Source: Bacteroidales bacterium (GTDB lineage: Bacteria > Bacteroidota > Bacteroidia > Bacteroidales > UBA932). From it: DNA of 64,000 nucleotides. The position numbers and the translations under genes are program-made. Positions 1 to 7,832 of the stretch are shown piece after piece; positions within the stretch are counted from its first letter, which is position 1; the number at the start of each line of letters is the position of its first letter. The stretch covers positions 36,738-100,737 of the forward strand of contig JAFSVL010000059.1 in NCBI GenBank assembly GCA_017445015.1. The letters are read 5' to 3'. The notes beneath the pieces were generated by a model. It searched no databases and had not been told where the DNA came from. It was given only the letters and a program-made list of their open reading frames with translations.

Positions 1-307
1 CCGAAGACGCCACCTTGATTTTCTTGCCCACCGAATCGACAAGGGTAAACCGCACGTCCGGAAACTCCACTGCCAGCGGGATGCCGGGAAAGCCGCCGCC
101 GGTACCCAGGTCCAATACCCGCACTCCCCCGTCCCTCCAGGCCGCATACACTTCCGGACGGACGCTGCGCAAATACTCGGCGATACTGAGAGAATGCAGG
201 ATATGGTGGGCATGGAGATGGTCGATATCCTTGCGGGACACGACATTGATCCGGGCATTCCACTCCCGGTACAGTGTTTCCATCCGGGCATAGATTTCAT
301 TCTTCAT
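1..307 (-). CDS. rsmG: 16S rRNA (guanine527-N7)-methyltransferase RsmG, N-terminal part (cut by window edge)
   Basis: The reverse strand from 307 encodes the first 102 residues of a GidB/RsmG protein and runs off the left edge of the window. It starts MKNEIYARMETLYREWN and contains the SAM-binding motif I VLDLGTGGGFPGIPLA, typical of RsmG, followed by FTLVDSVGKKIKV, the motif II region. The family methylates N7 of G527 in 16S rRNA using S-adenosylmethionine, in the cytoplasm. The start codon lies inside the end of the upstream ECF sigma factor gene (11-bp overlap), so the two are probably translationally coupled. Identification is firm for the visible part; the C-terminus is not in the window. 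Confidence 0.88.
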   Translation of the reverse strand, partial: MKNEIYARMETLYREWNARINVVSRKDIDHLHAHHILHSLSIAEYLRSVRPEVYAAWRDGGVRVLDLGTGGGFPGIPLAVEFPDVRFTLVDSVGKKIKVASS

Positions 308-893
308 CCCCATTCTCCTTCATTTTTTCAATCAAGGCCTTGGCGCGGCGGATACGGGTACGCACGGTATTGAGTTCCAGCCCCGTTTCCTCGGCGATTT
401 CCTGGTATTGCAGCCCGTCCACGAGACGGCGCCGGGCCACTTCACGGTACAGGTCCGGAAGCCCTTCGATGCAGGCCAGTTTCCGGGCGTCATCCTCGTC
501 GCGGATGATATTTTCGATGGGCGACGGCGCCTCGCTGCCCAGGCCTTCGACCGTGGTAGCCCCCGCGGCATCGTCGATGCGGACATACTTGCTGCGCAGG
601 CGGTTTTCCTGCTCCAGCGTATCCAGGGCCGTATTGTGCGCGATAGTCTTGAGCCAGGTAAAAAAGCGGCTCTTGGTATTGTCAAAACTGTCGATCTGGC
701 GGAAGGCCTTTTCAAAACTGCGGGAACAGATATCGTCGATATAAAAATCGTCGAGATTACGGAGAAGCCCATGCAGGTAGGCTTTCAGGGCCTCCACATG
801 CGTATCCCAAAGCCGGGTGAACGCCCGTGCGTCCCCCGCCGCAGCCTGGGCTGCCAGGGAGTCAATGGGCCTCGAGCCAGGTGCTTCCTTCAT
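297..893 (-). CDS. ECF-type RNA polymerase sigma factor
   Basis: A 198-residue sigma-70 family protein of the extracytoplasmic-function type. Region 2 lies at about residues 25-90 (YIDDICSRSFEKAFRQIDSF, then FFTWLKTIAHNTALD), and region 4 near the C-terminus has the helix-turn-helix YQEIAEETGLELNTVRTRIR. Such factors redirect RNA polymerase to a small regulon. There is no neighbouring membrane anti-sigma factor: upstream is polA, downstream rsmG. The start at 893 overlaps polA by 32 bp; a later start is possible, but the protein aligns as a sigma factor from about residue 12 (DSLAAQAAAGD). The target genes cannot be inferred. The family is certain, the role unknown. Confidence 0.85.
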   Translation of the reverse strand: MKEAPGSRPIDSLAAQAAAGDARAFTRLWDTHVEALKAYLHGLLRNLDDFYIDDICSRSFEKAFRQIDSFDNTKSRFFTWLKTIAHNTALDTLEQENRLRSKYVRIDDAAGATTVEGLGSEAPSPIENIIRDEDDARKLACIEGLPDLYREVARRRLVDGLQYQEIAEETGLELNTVRTRIRRAKALIEKMKENGDEE

Positions 894-3465
894 TGCATTC
901 TACGGTTAAGGGGACATCCAGGGTCATCGCGTCCTCCATCTCACGGACGAGCAGTTCTTTCACGGCGGCGATTTCCGCACGGGGCACCTCCAGCAGCAGT
1001 TCATCGTGGATTTGCAATACCAGACGGCTGCGCAGGAGCGAAGCGTCGAGCGCCCGCTGCACCCGTACCATCGCCAATTTGATAATGTCGGCAGCCGTAC
1101 CCTGTATAGGCGCATTCACGGCATTGCGTTCCGCCACCGCGACGATATTGCGATTGTGCGACTGCAGTTCGGGAATGTAGCGCCGGCGTCCCAGCAGGGT
1201 CTGTACGTAACCTTCGCGGCGGGCAAAATCCAAGGTCGCGTCGATAAACCCGCGAATGGCGGGGAACGATGCAAAATAATCGCCGATCAGCGCTGAAGCC
1301 TCGGCCCGGGAGCATTGCAGCCGCTGCGCCAGGCCAAAAGAAGAACTGCCGTACATAATGCCGAAATTGGCCGTTTTCGCCATACGGCGCTGGTCCGCGG
1401 TCACCGCTTCGAGCGGCACCCGGAAAATTTTCGAAGCCGTGGCGGCGTGCACGTTCACCCCCGCACGGAAAGCCGCCTTGAGGTGTTCGTCGCCGCTCAG
1501 ATGCGCCATCACGCGCAGTTCGATCTGGGAATAATCGGCGCTCATCATCACCGCATCCGGCATCCCGGGAACGAAGGCCTTGCGGATATTGCGGCCCTCC
1601 TCCGTGCGGATGGGGATGTTTTGCAGGTTCGGAGATGAGGACGAAAGCCGTCCCGTCGCCGTAAGCGCCTGATTGAACGTCGTATGCACGCGGCCGTCGA
1701 CGGGAGAGACAAAGCCCGCGAACGGTTCGATATAGGTGGAGAGCAGTTTCTTCAGCCCCCGGTAGTTCAGGATTTCGCCGATGATGGGATTGCGGTCCGC
1801 CAGCCCCTGAAGGGTTTCCTCGTCCGTAGGCCAGTTGCCCTTGGAAGGCCGCTTCGCCTTCGGGTCGAGTTTCAATTTGTCGAAAATCACCTCCCCGATC
1901 TGCTTGGGCGAAGAGACGTTGAGTTCCGGCTCCCCTGCCATCGCCCGCACCTTTGCCTCGCTTTCCTGCACGCGGGCCCGCAGGTCCTGCGCGAAATCGG
2001 CAAGGGAAGCCAGGTCGATCTTCACACCCGTCCGCTCCATTTCCGCCAGCACGCGCATCAGCGGTTCCTCGATTTCATCATACAGCCGCATCAGCGAATC
2101 TCCGGAAGCCTGCAATTCATTCAGCAGCGCTTCGGTGAGCAGCAGGGCCAGACGCGCGTCGCGCAGATAATCGTGCGCATCGGCGTCAGGTTCATCAAAC
2201 AGCGACAGGGTCTGGGGCGCCGCGGCCGCCGTATCGTCGATGCCCAGGTACGCTGCGCAAAGTTGGGAAAAATCGTGCGAACGCTCCGGGTTCAGCAAAT
2301 AATGCAGCAACGCCGTATCCAGCAGTTTTCCGCGCAGGGAGACACCCCCTCCGGCGAGGGTCTTGAGCAGGGGCTTGAGCGCATCGCCGCACTTTTCGAC
2401 GGAAGCATCTTCCAGCAAGGGCCGGAAATCCGCTACGGAGCCCCGGGCCGCCGCATCCCCCGCCGCCGCATAGAGCGTATCTGCCTCGAGCCGCAGGGCG
2501 CAGCGTTTCTTTTCCGCGGCGATGCGGCACAGTTCCGCCGCAGCGCACTCCCGGTAAGACGCATCGGCTGCAGCAGGCTTCGGCGCAGACGCTTCCACAC
2601 GGGCCCCCGCAGGCAGTTTGCGCCGCAGCGAGTTGAATTCATACAAGTCGAAGAGTTCCCCGACGGCCGCCGCATCCGGGCTTTGCAGCCGAAGCGACTC
2701 CGTGGGGATATCCAGCACCATATCGGTCTTGATGGTCACGAGTTCCTTGCTCAGGGCGATATGCCCCCGCGCCGCCTCGAACATCGCCTGCTGCTTTTCG
2801 CTGAGTTCGCCGAGATGCTCATAGATGCCCTCCACGCTGCCGTAGCGGGCGAGCAGTTTCGACGCGCCCACCTCGCCGACCCCCTTCACGCCGGGGACAT
2901 TGTCGGAAGCGTCGCCGCAGATGGCCAGCAGGTCTATGACTTGCAGCGGGCTGGCAATCCCGTATTTTTCGCAGATGCGGGCGGGATCGTAAATGTCCGC
3001 CTCCCCGCCCTTTCCGGGCTTATACTGGAGGATATGCGACTCGATAAGTTGGCCGTAATCCTTGTCCGGGGTCACCATATAGACTTCCATCCCCTCGCGG
3101 GCGCAGCGCTTGGCCATCGAGCCTATGACATCGTCCGCTTCGAAACCCGGGACCATCAGGGACGGGATACGCAGGGCGGCGCAAATCTTCTGCAGGGGCT
3201 CCAGGGCATCGATGACCGCCTGGGGCGTTTCCGACCGGTTGGCCTTGTACTGGGGATAGAGCTGATTGCGGAACGTGCCCCCGGGGGGATCGAACGCCAC
3301 GCCGATGTGCGTCGGCGCCTCTTTTTCAATGAGTTCCAGCAGGTATTTGGTAAAGCCGAAGAGGATGGAAGTATCCATTCCCTTGGAATTCAGCATCGGG
3401 CGCCCGGCAAAGGCGTAATACATCTTGAAAATCAGGGCATGCCCGTCGAGGAGGAAAAGTTTCAT
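862..3465 (-). CDS. polA: DNA polymerase I
   Basis: An 867-residue family A DNA polymerase for Okazaki fragment processing and repair synthesis. Residues 1-290 form the 5'-3' exonuclease (GFEADDVIGSMAKR, then AICGDASDNVPGVKGVGEVG). Residues 300-450 match the 3'-5' exonuclease fold, and 460-867 are the polymerase, with motif A SADYSQIELRVMAHLSG and motif C QIHDELLLEVP. In the proofreading domain the expected first carboxylate (D355 in E. coli) appears to be Arg325 (LRLEADTL), while Glu327 and Asp383 remain and the YxxxD motif is shifted, so proofreading is probably lost. The start overlaps the lactate permease stop by 4 bp, suggesting co-transcription. Confidence 0.95.
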   Translation of the reverse strand: MKLFLLDGHALIFKMYYAFAGRPMLNSKGMDTSILFGFTKYLLELIEKEAPTHIGVAFDPPGGTFRNQLYPQYKANRSETPQAVIDALEPLQKICAALRIPSLMVPGFEADDVIGSMAKRCAREGMEVYMVTPDKDYGQLIESHILQYKPGKGGEADIYDPARICEKYGIASPLQVIDLLAICGDASDNVPGVKGVGEVGASKLLARYGSVEGIYEHLGELSEKQQAMFEAARGHIALSKELVTIKTDMVLDIPTESLRLQSPDAAAVGELFDLYEFNSLRRKLPAGARVEASAPKPAAADASYRECAAAELCRIAAEKKRCALRLEADTLYAAAGDAAARGSVADFRPLLEDASVEKCGDALKPLLKTLAGGGVSLRGKLLDTALLHYLLNPERSHDFSQLCAAYLGIDDTAAAAPQTLSLFDEPDADAHDYLRDARLALLLTEALLNELQASGDSLMRLYDEIEEPLMRVLAEMERTGVKIDLASLADFAQDLRARVQESEAKVRAMAGEPELNVSSPKQIGEVIFDKLKLDPKAKRPSKGNWPTDEETLQGLADRNPIIGEILNYRGLKKLLSTYIEPFAGFVSPVDGRVHTTFNQALTATGRLSSSSPNLQNIPIRTEEGRNIRKAFVPGMPDAVMMSADYSQIELRVMAHLSGDEHLKAAFRAGVNVHAATASKIFRVPLEAVTADQRRMAKTANFGIMYGSSSFGLAQRLQCSRAEASALIGDYFASFPAIRGFIDATLDFARREGYVQTLLGRRRYIPELQSHNRNIVAVAERNAVNAPIQGTAADIIKLAMVRVQRALDASLLRSRLVLQIHDELLLEVPRAEIAAVKELLVREMEDAMTLDVPLTVECNEGSTWLEAH

Positions 3466-4985
3466 AGGCCGAAGTACACCGTCAGGCCGCCGATGAGGAT
3501 ATACAGGACAGCATACGGCAGGGCGGACAGGAGGATTTCCCCGTCCTTGCCGTCCATTTCACAGGCAGCCGTAGCAATGGCGATGCTCTGGGGAGAAATC
3601 ATCTTGCCGCCGGTGGCGCCGGTGGTATTCGAGGCGATCAGCCAGTTGGCGTCGGAGCCTTCCAGTCCCAGGCCCTGCGCCACCCCCGCCTGCAATTTGC
3701 CGAAGAGGATGTTGCTGGAAGTGTCGCTGCCGGTCACGAAGGTGCCGATGGCGCCGATGAGCGGGGCGAAGAAGGGATAGAAGGAGCCCGTTACCGCCAC
3801 CAGGCCGCCGGCGATGGCCGCAATCATTCCGCTGTAATTCATAATGGACGCCATCGCGATGAGGGAAATCAGCGTAATGACGGTCTTGCGCAGGTTGACG
3901 ATGGTCTTGGCCAGGGTGACGGCCAGTTGCCTGGGCGAGAGGCCCTGGACCAGGCCGCCGAGGGTCGCGCCGATGAAAAGCATGAAGCCGGCATTGCCCA
4001 GCCAGGCGAACTTGAAGACCGAACCGATCACGGGCAGATGCACCGTGCTGACCAGGCGGGTCTTGAGGAAATGGCTGACGGGCGGGAACAGACCGCCGCT
4101 CAGCAGGATGAACAAAAGGATGAAAAGATAGACGCTCCAGGCCTTGAAGGTCTCCGCCGCGCCGATGGGCTTGCGTTCCTCCTTGCCGGAGGGCTTGGGC
4201 AGGAAAAGGCGGGCATAGACCGCGATGGCGGCGATGGCGGCGATGCTGCCCACGATCGCCGGGGTTTCCGCCCCCAGCCAGTGCGCGCAGGCATATTGTA
4301 CACCGAGCGAAATGAGGCCCGTCCACAGCGCGAGGCAGATGTTCTTGCCGATGGCCTTGCGGTCCGTCAGCATCAGGATGATGAACGGCAGGATCACGAA
4401 AAGCGGGGAAAGTTGCAGCACCGCGAAGGAAGACACTTCACAGAGTTGCTCCGCCGTAGCCACTCCCCCGGGGGCCGTCTCGTTGCAGAGCGTCGTCACC
4501 GGCACGCCGACGGCACCGAAGCCCGTCGCCACCGTATTGCCGATGAGGGCGACGAGGGCGGAGAACATCGGCTTGAAGCCCAGACCGATGAGGATGGCCG
4601 CCGGGATGGCGACCGCCGTGCCGAAGCCCGCCATACCCTCGAGCAGACCGCCGAAACCCCAGACGAGCATCAGCACCTGGGCGCCTTTGTCGTCGGTAAA
4701 GGAGGTGAACTGCGCCTTGACCGTTTCAATCTTTCCCGAGGCGACCAGGATGTTGTAACTGTAGATCGCCATCAGGATGATAATGAGGATGGGGAAAACA
4801 GCCTTGAGCGTCCCCTCCACGAAACTCCAGCCCACGGTGGCGACACTGGTGTCCGGCGCTGCGAACAGGGCCAGCAGGATGGTAAGGACAAGGGTAAGGA
4901 AGGCGCTCAGGTGGCCGGAGAGCTTGAAGCCCATCATCAGCACAAAGAGCAAAAGGATAGGAAGAATGGCTACAAAAAAAGACAT
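3462..4985 (-). CDS. lctP: L-lactate permease family transporter
   Basis: A 507-residue, very hydrophobic protein of the LctP/LldP family, with about 12-14 membrane segments. Family-typical stretches include WGFGGLLEGMAGFGTAVAIP near residue 110 and TGSDTSSNILFGKLQ near 420. The family imports lactate or glycolate with protons across the inner membrane. It sits back to back with a D-lactate dehydrogenase gene, which supports lactate as substrate. The reverse-strand promoter box TATATTTG at 4997-4990 ends only 4 nt before the ATG, so the mRNA is either leaderless or has almost no leader. The gene overlaps polA by 4 bp at its end. Confidence 0.9.
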   Translation of the reverse strand: MSFFVAILPILLLFVLMMGFKLSGHLSAFLTLVLTILLALFAAPDTSVATVGWSFVEGTLKAVFPILIIILMAIYSYNILVASGKIETVKAQFTSFTDDKGAQVLMLVWGFGGLLEGMAGFGTAVAIPAAILIGLGFKPMFSALVALIGNTVATGFGAVGVPVTTLCNETAPGGVATAEQLCEVSSFAVLQLSPLFVILPFIILMLTDRKAIGKNICLALWTGLISLGVQYACAHWLGAETPAIVGSIAAIAAIAVYARLFLPKPSGKEERKPIGAAETFKAWSVYLFILLFILLSGGLFPPVSHFLKTRLVSTVHLPVIGSVFKFAWLGNAGFMLFIGATLGGLVQGLSPRQLAVTLAKTIVNLRKTVITLISLIAMASIMNYSGMIAAIAGGLVAVTGSFYPFFAPLIGAIGTFVTGSDTSSNILFGKLQAGVAQGLGLEGSDANWLIASNTTGATGGKMISPQSIAIATAACEMDGKDGEILLSALPYAVLYILIGGLTVYFGL

Positions 4986-4989
4986 AGTG

Positions 4990-4997
4990 CAAATATA
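4990..4997 (-). promoter_or_regulatory. Bacteroidetes -7 box for lctP
   Basis: The reverse strand reads TATATTTG, an exact match to the Bacteroidetes -7 consensus TAnnTTTG. Only four nucleotides (CACT) separate it from the lctP ATG. The start of transcription would fall at or next to the start codon. No clear TTG -33 element was seen. Confidence 0.5.
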
Positions 4998-4998
4998 A

Positions 4999-5029
4999 TT
5001 GAAAAAATATAAACATATTCCTATATTTG
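4999..5029 (+). promoter_or_regulatory. Promoter of the D-lactate dehydrogenase gene
   Basis: A -33 TTG at 4999-5001 and a -7 box TATATTTG at 5022-5029 are separated by 20 nt, close to the spacing known for Bacteroidetes sigma-70 promoters. The leader to the ATG at 5049 would be about 13 nt. The divergent lctP promoter lies between the two elements, so one regulator could act on both genes. Confidence 0.6.
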
Positions 5030-5048
5030 TGTATTAGATTGCCTCAAA

Positions 5049-7811
5049 ATGATGAAATCCGAAGTTTATACCGATGAATTGCGCCGCCTGGCCTGGGGAA
5101 CCGACGCCGGGGCGTACCGGCTGATGCCCAAGAAGGTCATCCGCGCCGCTTCTGAAGATGAAGTTTCCGCCATCCTGGCCGAGTTGTATCAAAGCGGGAC
5201 GGCGGTCACTTTCCGCGCGGCCGGGACCTCGCTTTCCGGACAGTCGGTGACGGACAGCGTCCTGCTCGTCGCTGGAAAGAAATGGGAGAAATGGACCTAT
5301 CATCCTGAAGATGAGACGGTCAGCCTGCAGCCGGGGCTTGTCGGTGCAAGGGTAAACCGCCTGCTTTCGCGTTTCGGCAGGCGCTTCGGTCCCGACCCCG
5401 CGTCGATCGGCAGCTGCATGGTCGGCGGCATCGTCAGCAACAATGCTTCCGGAATGAGTTGCGGCACGCACGCCAATTCCGACAAACTGCTCGTCAGCGC
5501 CAGGATGGTGCTCGCCGACGGTACGATGCTGGATACCGGCGATGAAGCCTCGAGAGCGGCGTTCCGCGCTTCGCATCCCGAGATGCTGGAGGCGATCGCC
5601 AAACTGCGCGACGAAATCCTCGCCGACGAGGCGCTGCGCCAGCGCATCGAGCGCAAATACCGCATCAAGAACGTCACCGGCCTGAACCTGCGGCCGCTGA
5701 TTGCCTACGAGGACCCCTTCGAGATCATGGCGCATCTGCTGGTGGGGGCGGAAGGCACGCTGGCCTTCCTCTCCGAGGTGCGGATGAAGACCCTGCCCAT
5801 CGCACCGTTCAAATCCAGTGCGATGATCTATTTCGACGACATCGTCACCGCGGCGAAGGCCGTGGGCGCCATCCGGCACCTGGAAGTGTCGGCGGCGGAA
5901 CTCCTGGACAACCGTTCGCTGACCAGCGTGCAGGATCCGCATTTGAGCGAAGACAAGCCCTGCCTGACCGCCGTGCTGACGGAGACGCAGGCCGCGGACG
6001 AGGCGACGCTCCACCGGCAGGAAGCGGAAATCAAAAAGGCGCTGGAGCCTTTCGGCGTGGAAGTCCACTTCACCACCGACCCGAAGGAAGTTGCGTCGAT
6101 GTGGGCCATCCGCTCGGGCATCTTCCCCACCGTGGGCGGGCTGCGCGAAGAAGGGACGACCTGCCTCATCGAGGACATCGCTTTCCAGAGCGAAGACCTG
6201 CCGGCGGCGACGGCGGACCTTTCCGCCCTGCTGGACCGGCACGGCTACCCCGGCTCCTGCATCTATGGACACGCGCTGGAGGGGAACTATCATTTCATCA
6301 TCAACCAGTCTTTCGACAGCCCCGCCGAGGTCAAACGCTATGAGGCGATGATCAAGGACGTGGTGGAAATGGTGGTGGGGAAATACGACGGATCGCTGAA
6401 GGCCGAACACGGCACCGGACGCAACATGGCGCCTTTCGTGGAATACGAATGGGGGCCCGAGGCGTTTGCCGCGATGAAGCGGGTGAAGGCCATCTTCGAC
6501 CCCAAGGGTATCCTGAATCCGGGCGTGATCTTCAACGACGACCCGGACTGCTACCTCAAGAATTTCAAGGCCCTGCCGGTGCTCACGCCGCGCGACGCCG
6601 ATGCGGCGGAGGCCTACCGGCAGATCAATAAATGCATCGAGTGCGGATTCTGCGAAGTGAACTGTGTCTCCTGCGGATTCACGCTCTCGTCCCGTACCCG
6701 TATCGTGGTACAGCGGGAAATCGCACGCCGCAAGGCGGCGGGAGAGCCCTGGAAGGCGCTGGAGAAAGCCTATCGCTATCCCGGCAAGGTCACCTGCGCG
6801 GGCGACGGGCTGTGTTCCACCTCCTGTCCGATGGGCATCAACGTCTCGGATATGACGCACCAGCTCCGACGGGAAGGGACAGGGGCGCCGGGGAAATGGG
6901 CGGCGACCTGGGTCGCCGAGCATTTCCGGGGCACGAAGAACGCCGTGCGCGGCGTTCTCGGCCTCGCCGGTGCAGCCCGGGGCGTCCTGGGAGACCGCGC
7001 CATGGCCGCGGTCGGACGCACCCTGCACCGCGCCGGCGCCCCCCTCTGGACCCCTTCCACCCCCAAGGCCTACCGGCCCGTCAAACTGGAAGGCCCGGCC
7101 TCTGAGGACAAGGTCGTCTATTTCCCCAGTTGTCTGAATGCGATGATGGGCACGGCGCCCTCCGACAAACAGCACAGGCCCCTGGTGGAAGAAATGCAGA
7201 CCCTGCTCGCCAAGGCGGGCTACGCGGTGATTTTCCCGGAAAAGATGGACAGCCTCTGCTGCGGCACCATCTGGGAAAGCAAGGGACAGCCCGAGACGGC
7301 CGAAGCCAAACTCCGGGAACTGGAAGACGCGCTCTGGAAGGCTTCCGAAGAAGGGAAATACCCCGTCCTCTGCGACCAGAGCCCCTGCCTGCACCGGATG
7401 CGCGCCCACATCAAGAAAATGAAACTCTACGAACCGGCCGAATTCATCGCGACCTTCCTGCTGGACCGGCTGGACTTCCACCCGGTGGACGAAACCGTAG
7501 CGGTACATCCTACCTGTTCCACGCGGCTGATGGGTCTGACGGACACCCTGGTCAACCTGGCCCGGCGCTGCGCCGCCAAGGTGGTCGTGCCGGAAGGGGT
7601 GGGCTGCTGCGGTTTCGCGGGCGACAAGGGCATGACCACGCCGGAACTCAACGCCTACGCCCTGCGCAAACTGCGCGGCGAACTGGAAGCGGAAAAGGTC
7701 AGCGAGGGCTTCTCCAACAGCCGCACCTGTGAAATCGGGCTGAGCGAACACGGCGGCGTCCCCTACCGTTCCATCGTCTATCTGGTCAACCGCTGCACCA
7801 CGCCAAAGTAA
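5049..7811 (+). CDS. FAD-dependent D-lactate dehydrogenase with iron-sulfur and CCG domains
   Basis: A 920-residue flavoprotein. Residues 25-240 are a PCMH-type FAD-binding domain (IGSCMVGGIVSNNASGMSCG), 250-500 the FAD-oxidase C-terminal domain (HALEGNYHF and KAEHGTGRNMAPF), about 525-610 a ferredoxin-like domain with two cysteine clusters (CIECGFCEVNC and CAGDGLCSTSCP), and 690-905 two CCG cysteine-rich domains (LCCGTIWESKG and GVGCCGFAGDKG). This is the layout of Dld-type D-lactate dehydrogenases, which oxidise D-lactate to pyruvate and pass electrons towards the quinone pool. The divergent lactate permease supports the substrate. A glycolate or other 2-hydroxyacid substrate is not excluded. 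Two adjacent ATG codons begin the gene; the first is used here. Confidence 0.88.
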   Translation: MMKSEVYTDELRRLAWGTDAGAYRLMPKKVIRAASEDEVSAILAELYQSGTAVTFRAAGTSLSGQSVTDSVLLVAGKKWEKWTYHPEDETVSLQPGLVGARVNRLLSRFGRRFGPDPASIGSCMVGGIVSNNASGMSCGTHANSDKLLVSARMVLADGTMLDTGDEASRAAFRASHPEMLEAIAKLRDEILADEALRQRIERKYRIKNVTGLNLRPLIAYEDPFEIMAHLLVGAEGTLAFLSEVRMKTLPIAPFKSSAMIYFDDIVTAAKAVGAIRHLEVSAAELLDNRSLTSVQDPHLSEDKPCLTAVLTETQAADEATLHRQEAEIKKALEPFGVEVHFTTDPKEVASMWAIRSGIFPTVGGLREEGTTCLIEDIAFQSEDLPAATADLSALLDRHGYPGSCIYGHALEGNYHFIINQSFDSPAEVKRYEAMIKDVVEMVVGKYDGSLKAEHGTGRNMAPFVEYEWGPEAFAAMKRVKAIFDPKGILNPGVIFNDDPDCYLKNFKALPVLTPRDADAAEAYRQINKCIECGFCEVNCVSCGFTLSSRTRIVVQREIARRKAAGEPWKALEKAYRYPGKVTCAGDGLCSTSCPMGINVSDMTHQLRREGTGAPGKWAATWVAEHFRGTKNAVRGVLGLAGAARGVLGDRAMAAVGRTLHRAGAPLWTPSTPKAYRPVKLEGPASEDKVVYFPSCLNAMMGTAPSDKQHRPLVEEMQTLLAKAGYAVIFPEKMDSLCCGTIWESKGQPETAEAKLRELEDALWKASEEGKYPVLCDQSPCLHRMRAHIKKMKLYEPAEFIATFLLDRLDFHPVDETVAVHPTCSTRLMGLTDTLVNLARRCAAKVVVPEGVGCCGFAGDKGMTTPELNAYALRKLRGELEAEKVSEGFSNSRTCEIGLSEHGGVPYRSIVYLVNRCTTPK

Positions 7812-7818
7812 AATTTGC

Positions 7819-7826
7819 TATCTTTG
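7819..7826 (+). promoter_or_regulatory. Bacteroidetes -7 box before the ABC exporter gene
   Basis: TATCTTTG lies directly after the dehydrogenase stop codon. It is 6 nt before an in-frame GTG at 7833 and 24 nt before an in-frame ATG at 7851. Its position rules out the apparent upstream TTG start at 7815, which lies before the promoter. Confidence 0.6.
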
Positions 7827-7832
7827 CAGATT

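Noticed and set aside
1684-3780. A 698-codon forward frame
   Set aside because: Antisense to polA and its neighbour; low-complexity product without recognisable domains.
5034-7751. A 905-codon open frame on the reverse strand
   Set aside because: It lies fully antisense to the D-lactate dehydrogenase gene, whose motifs are clear. Long antisense frames arise from the high GC content; the product is rich in Arg, His and Gly and has no family features.
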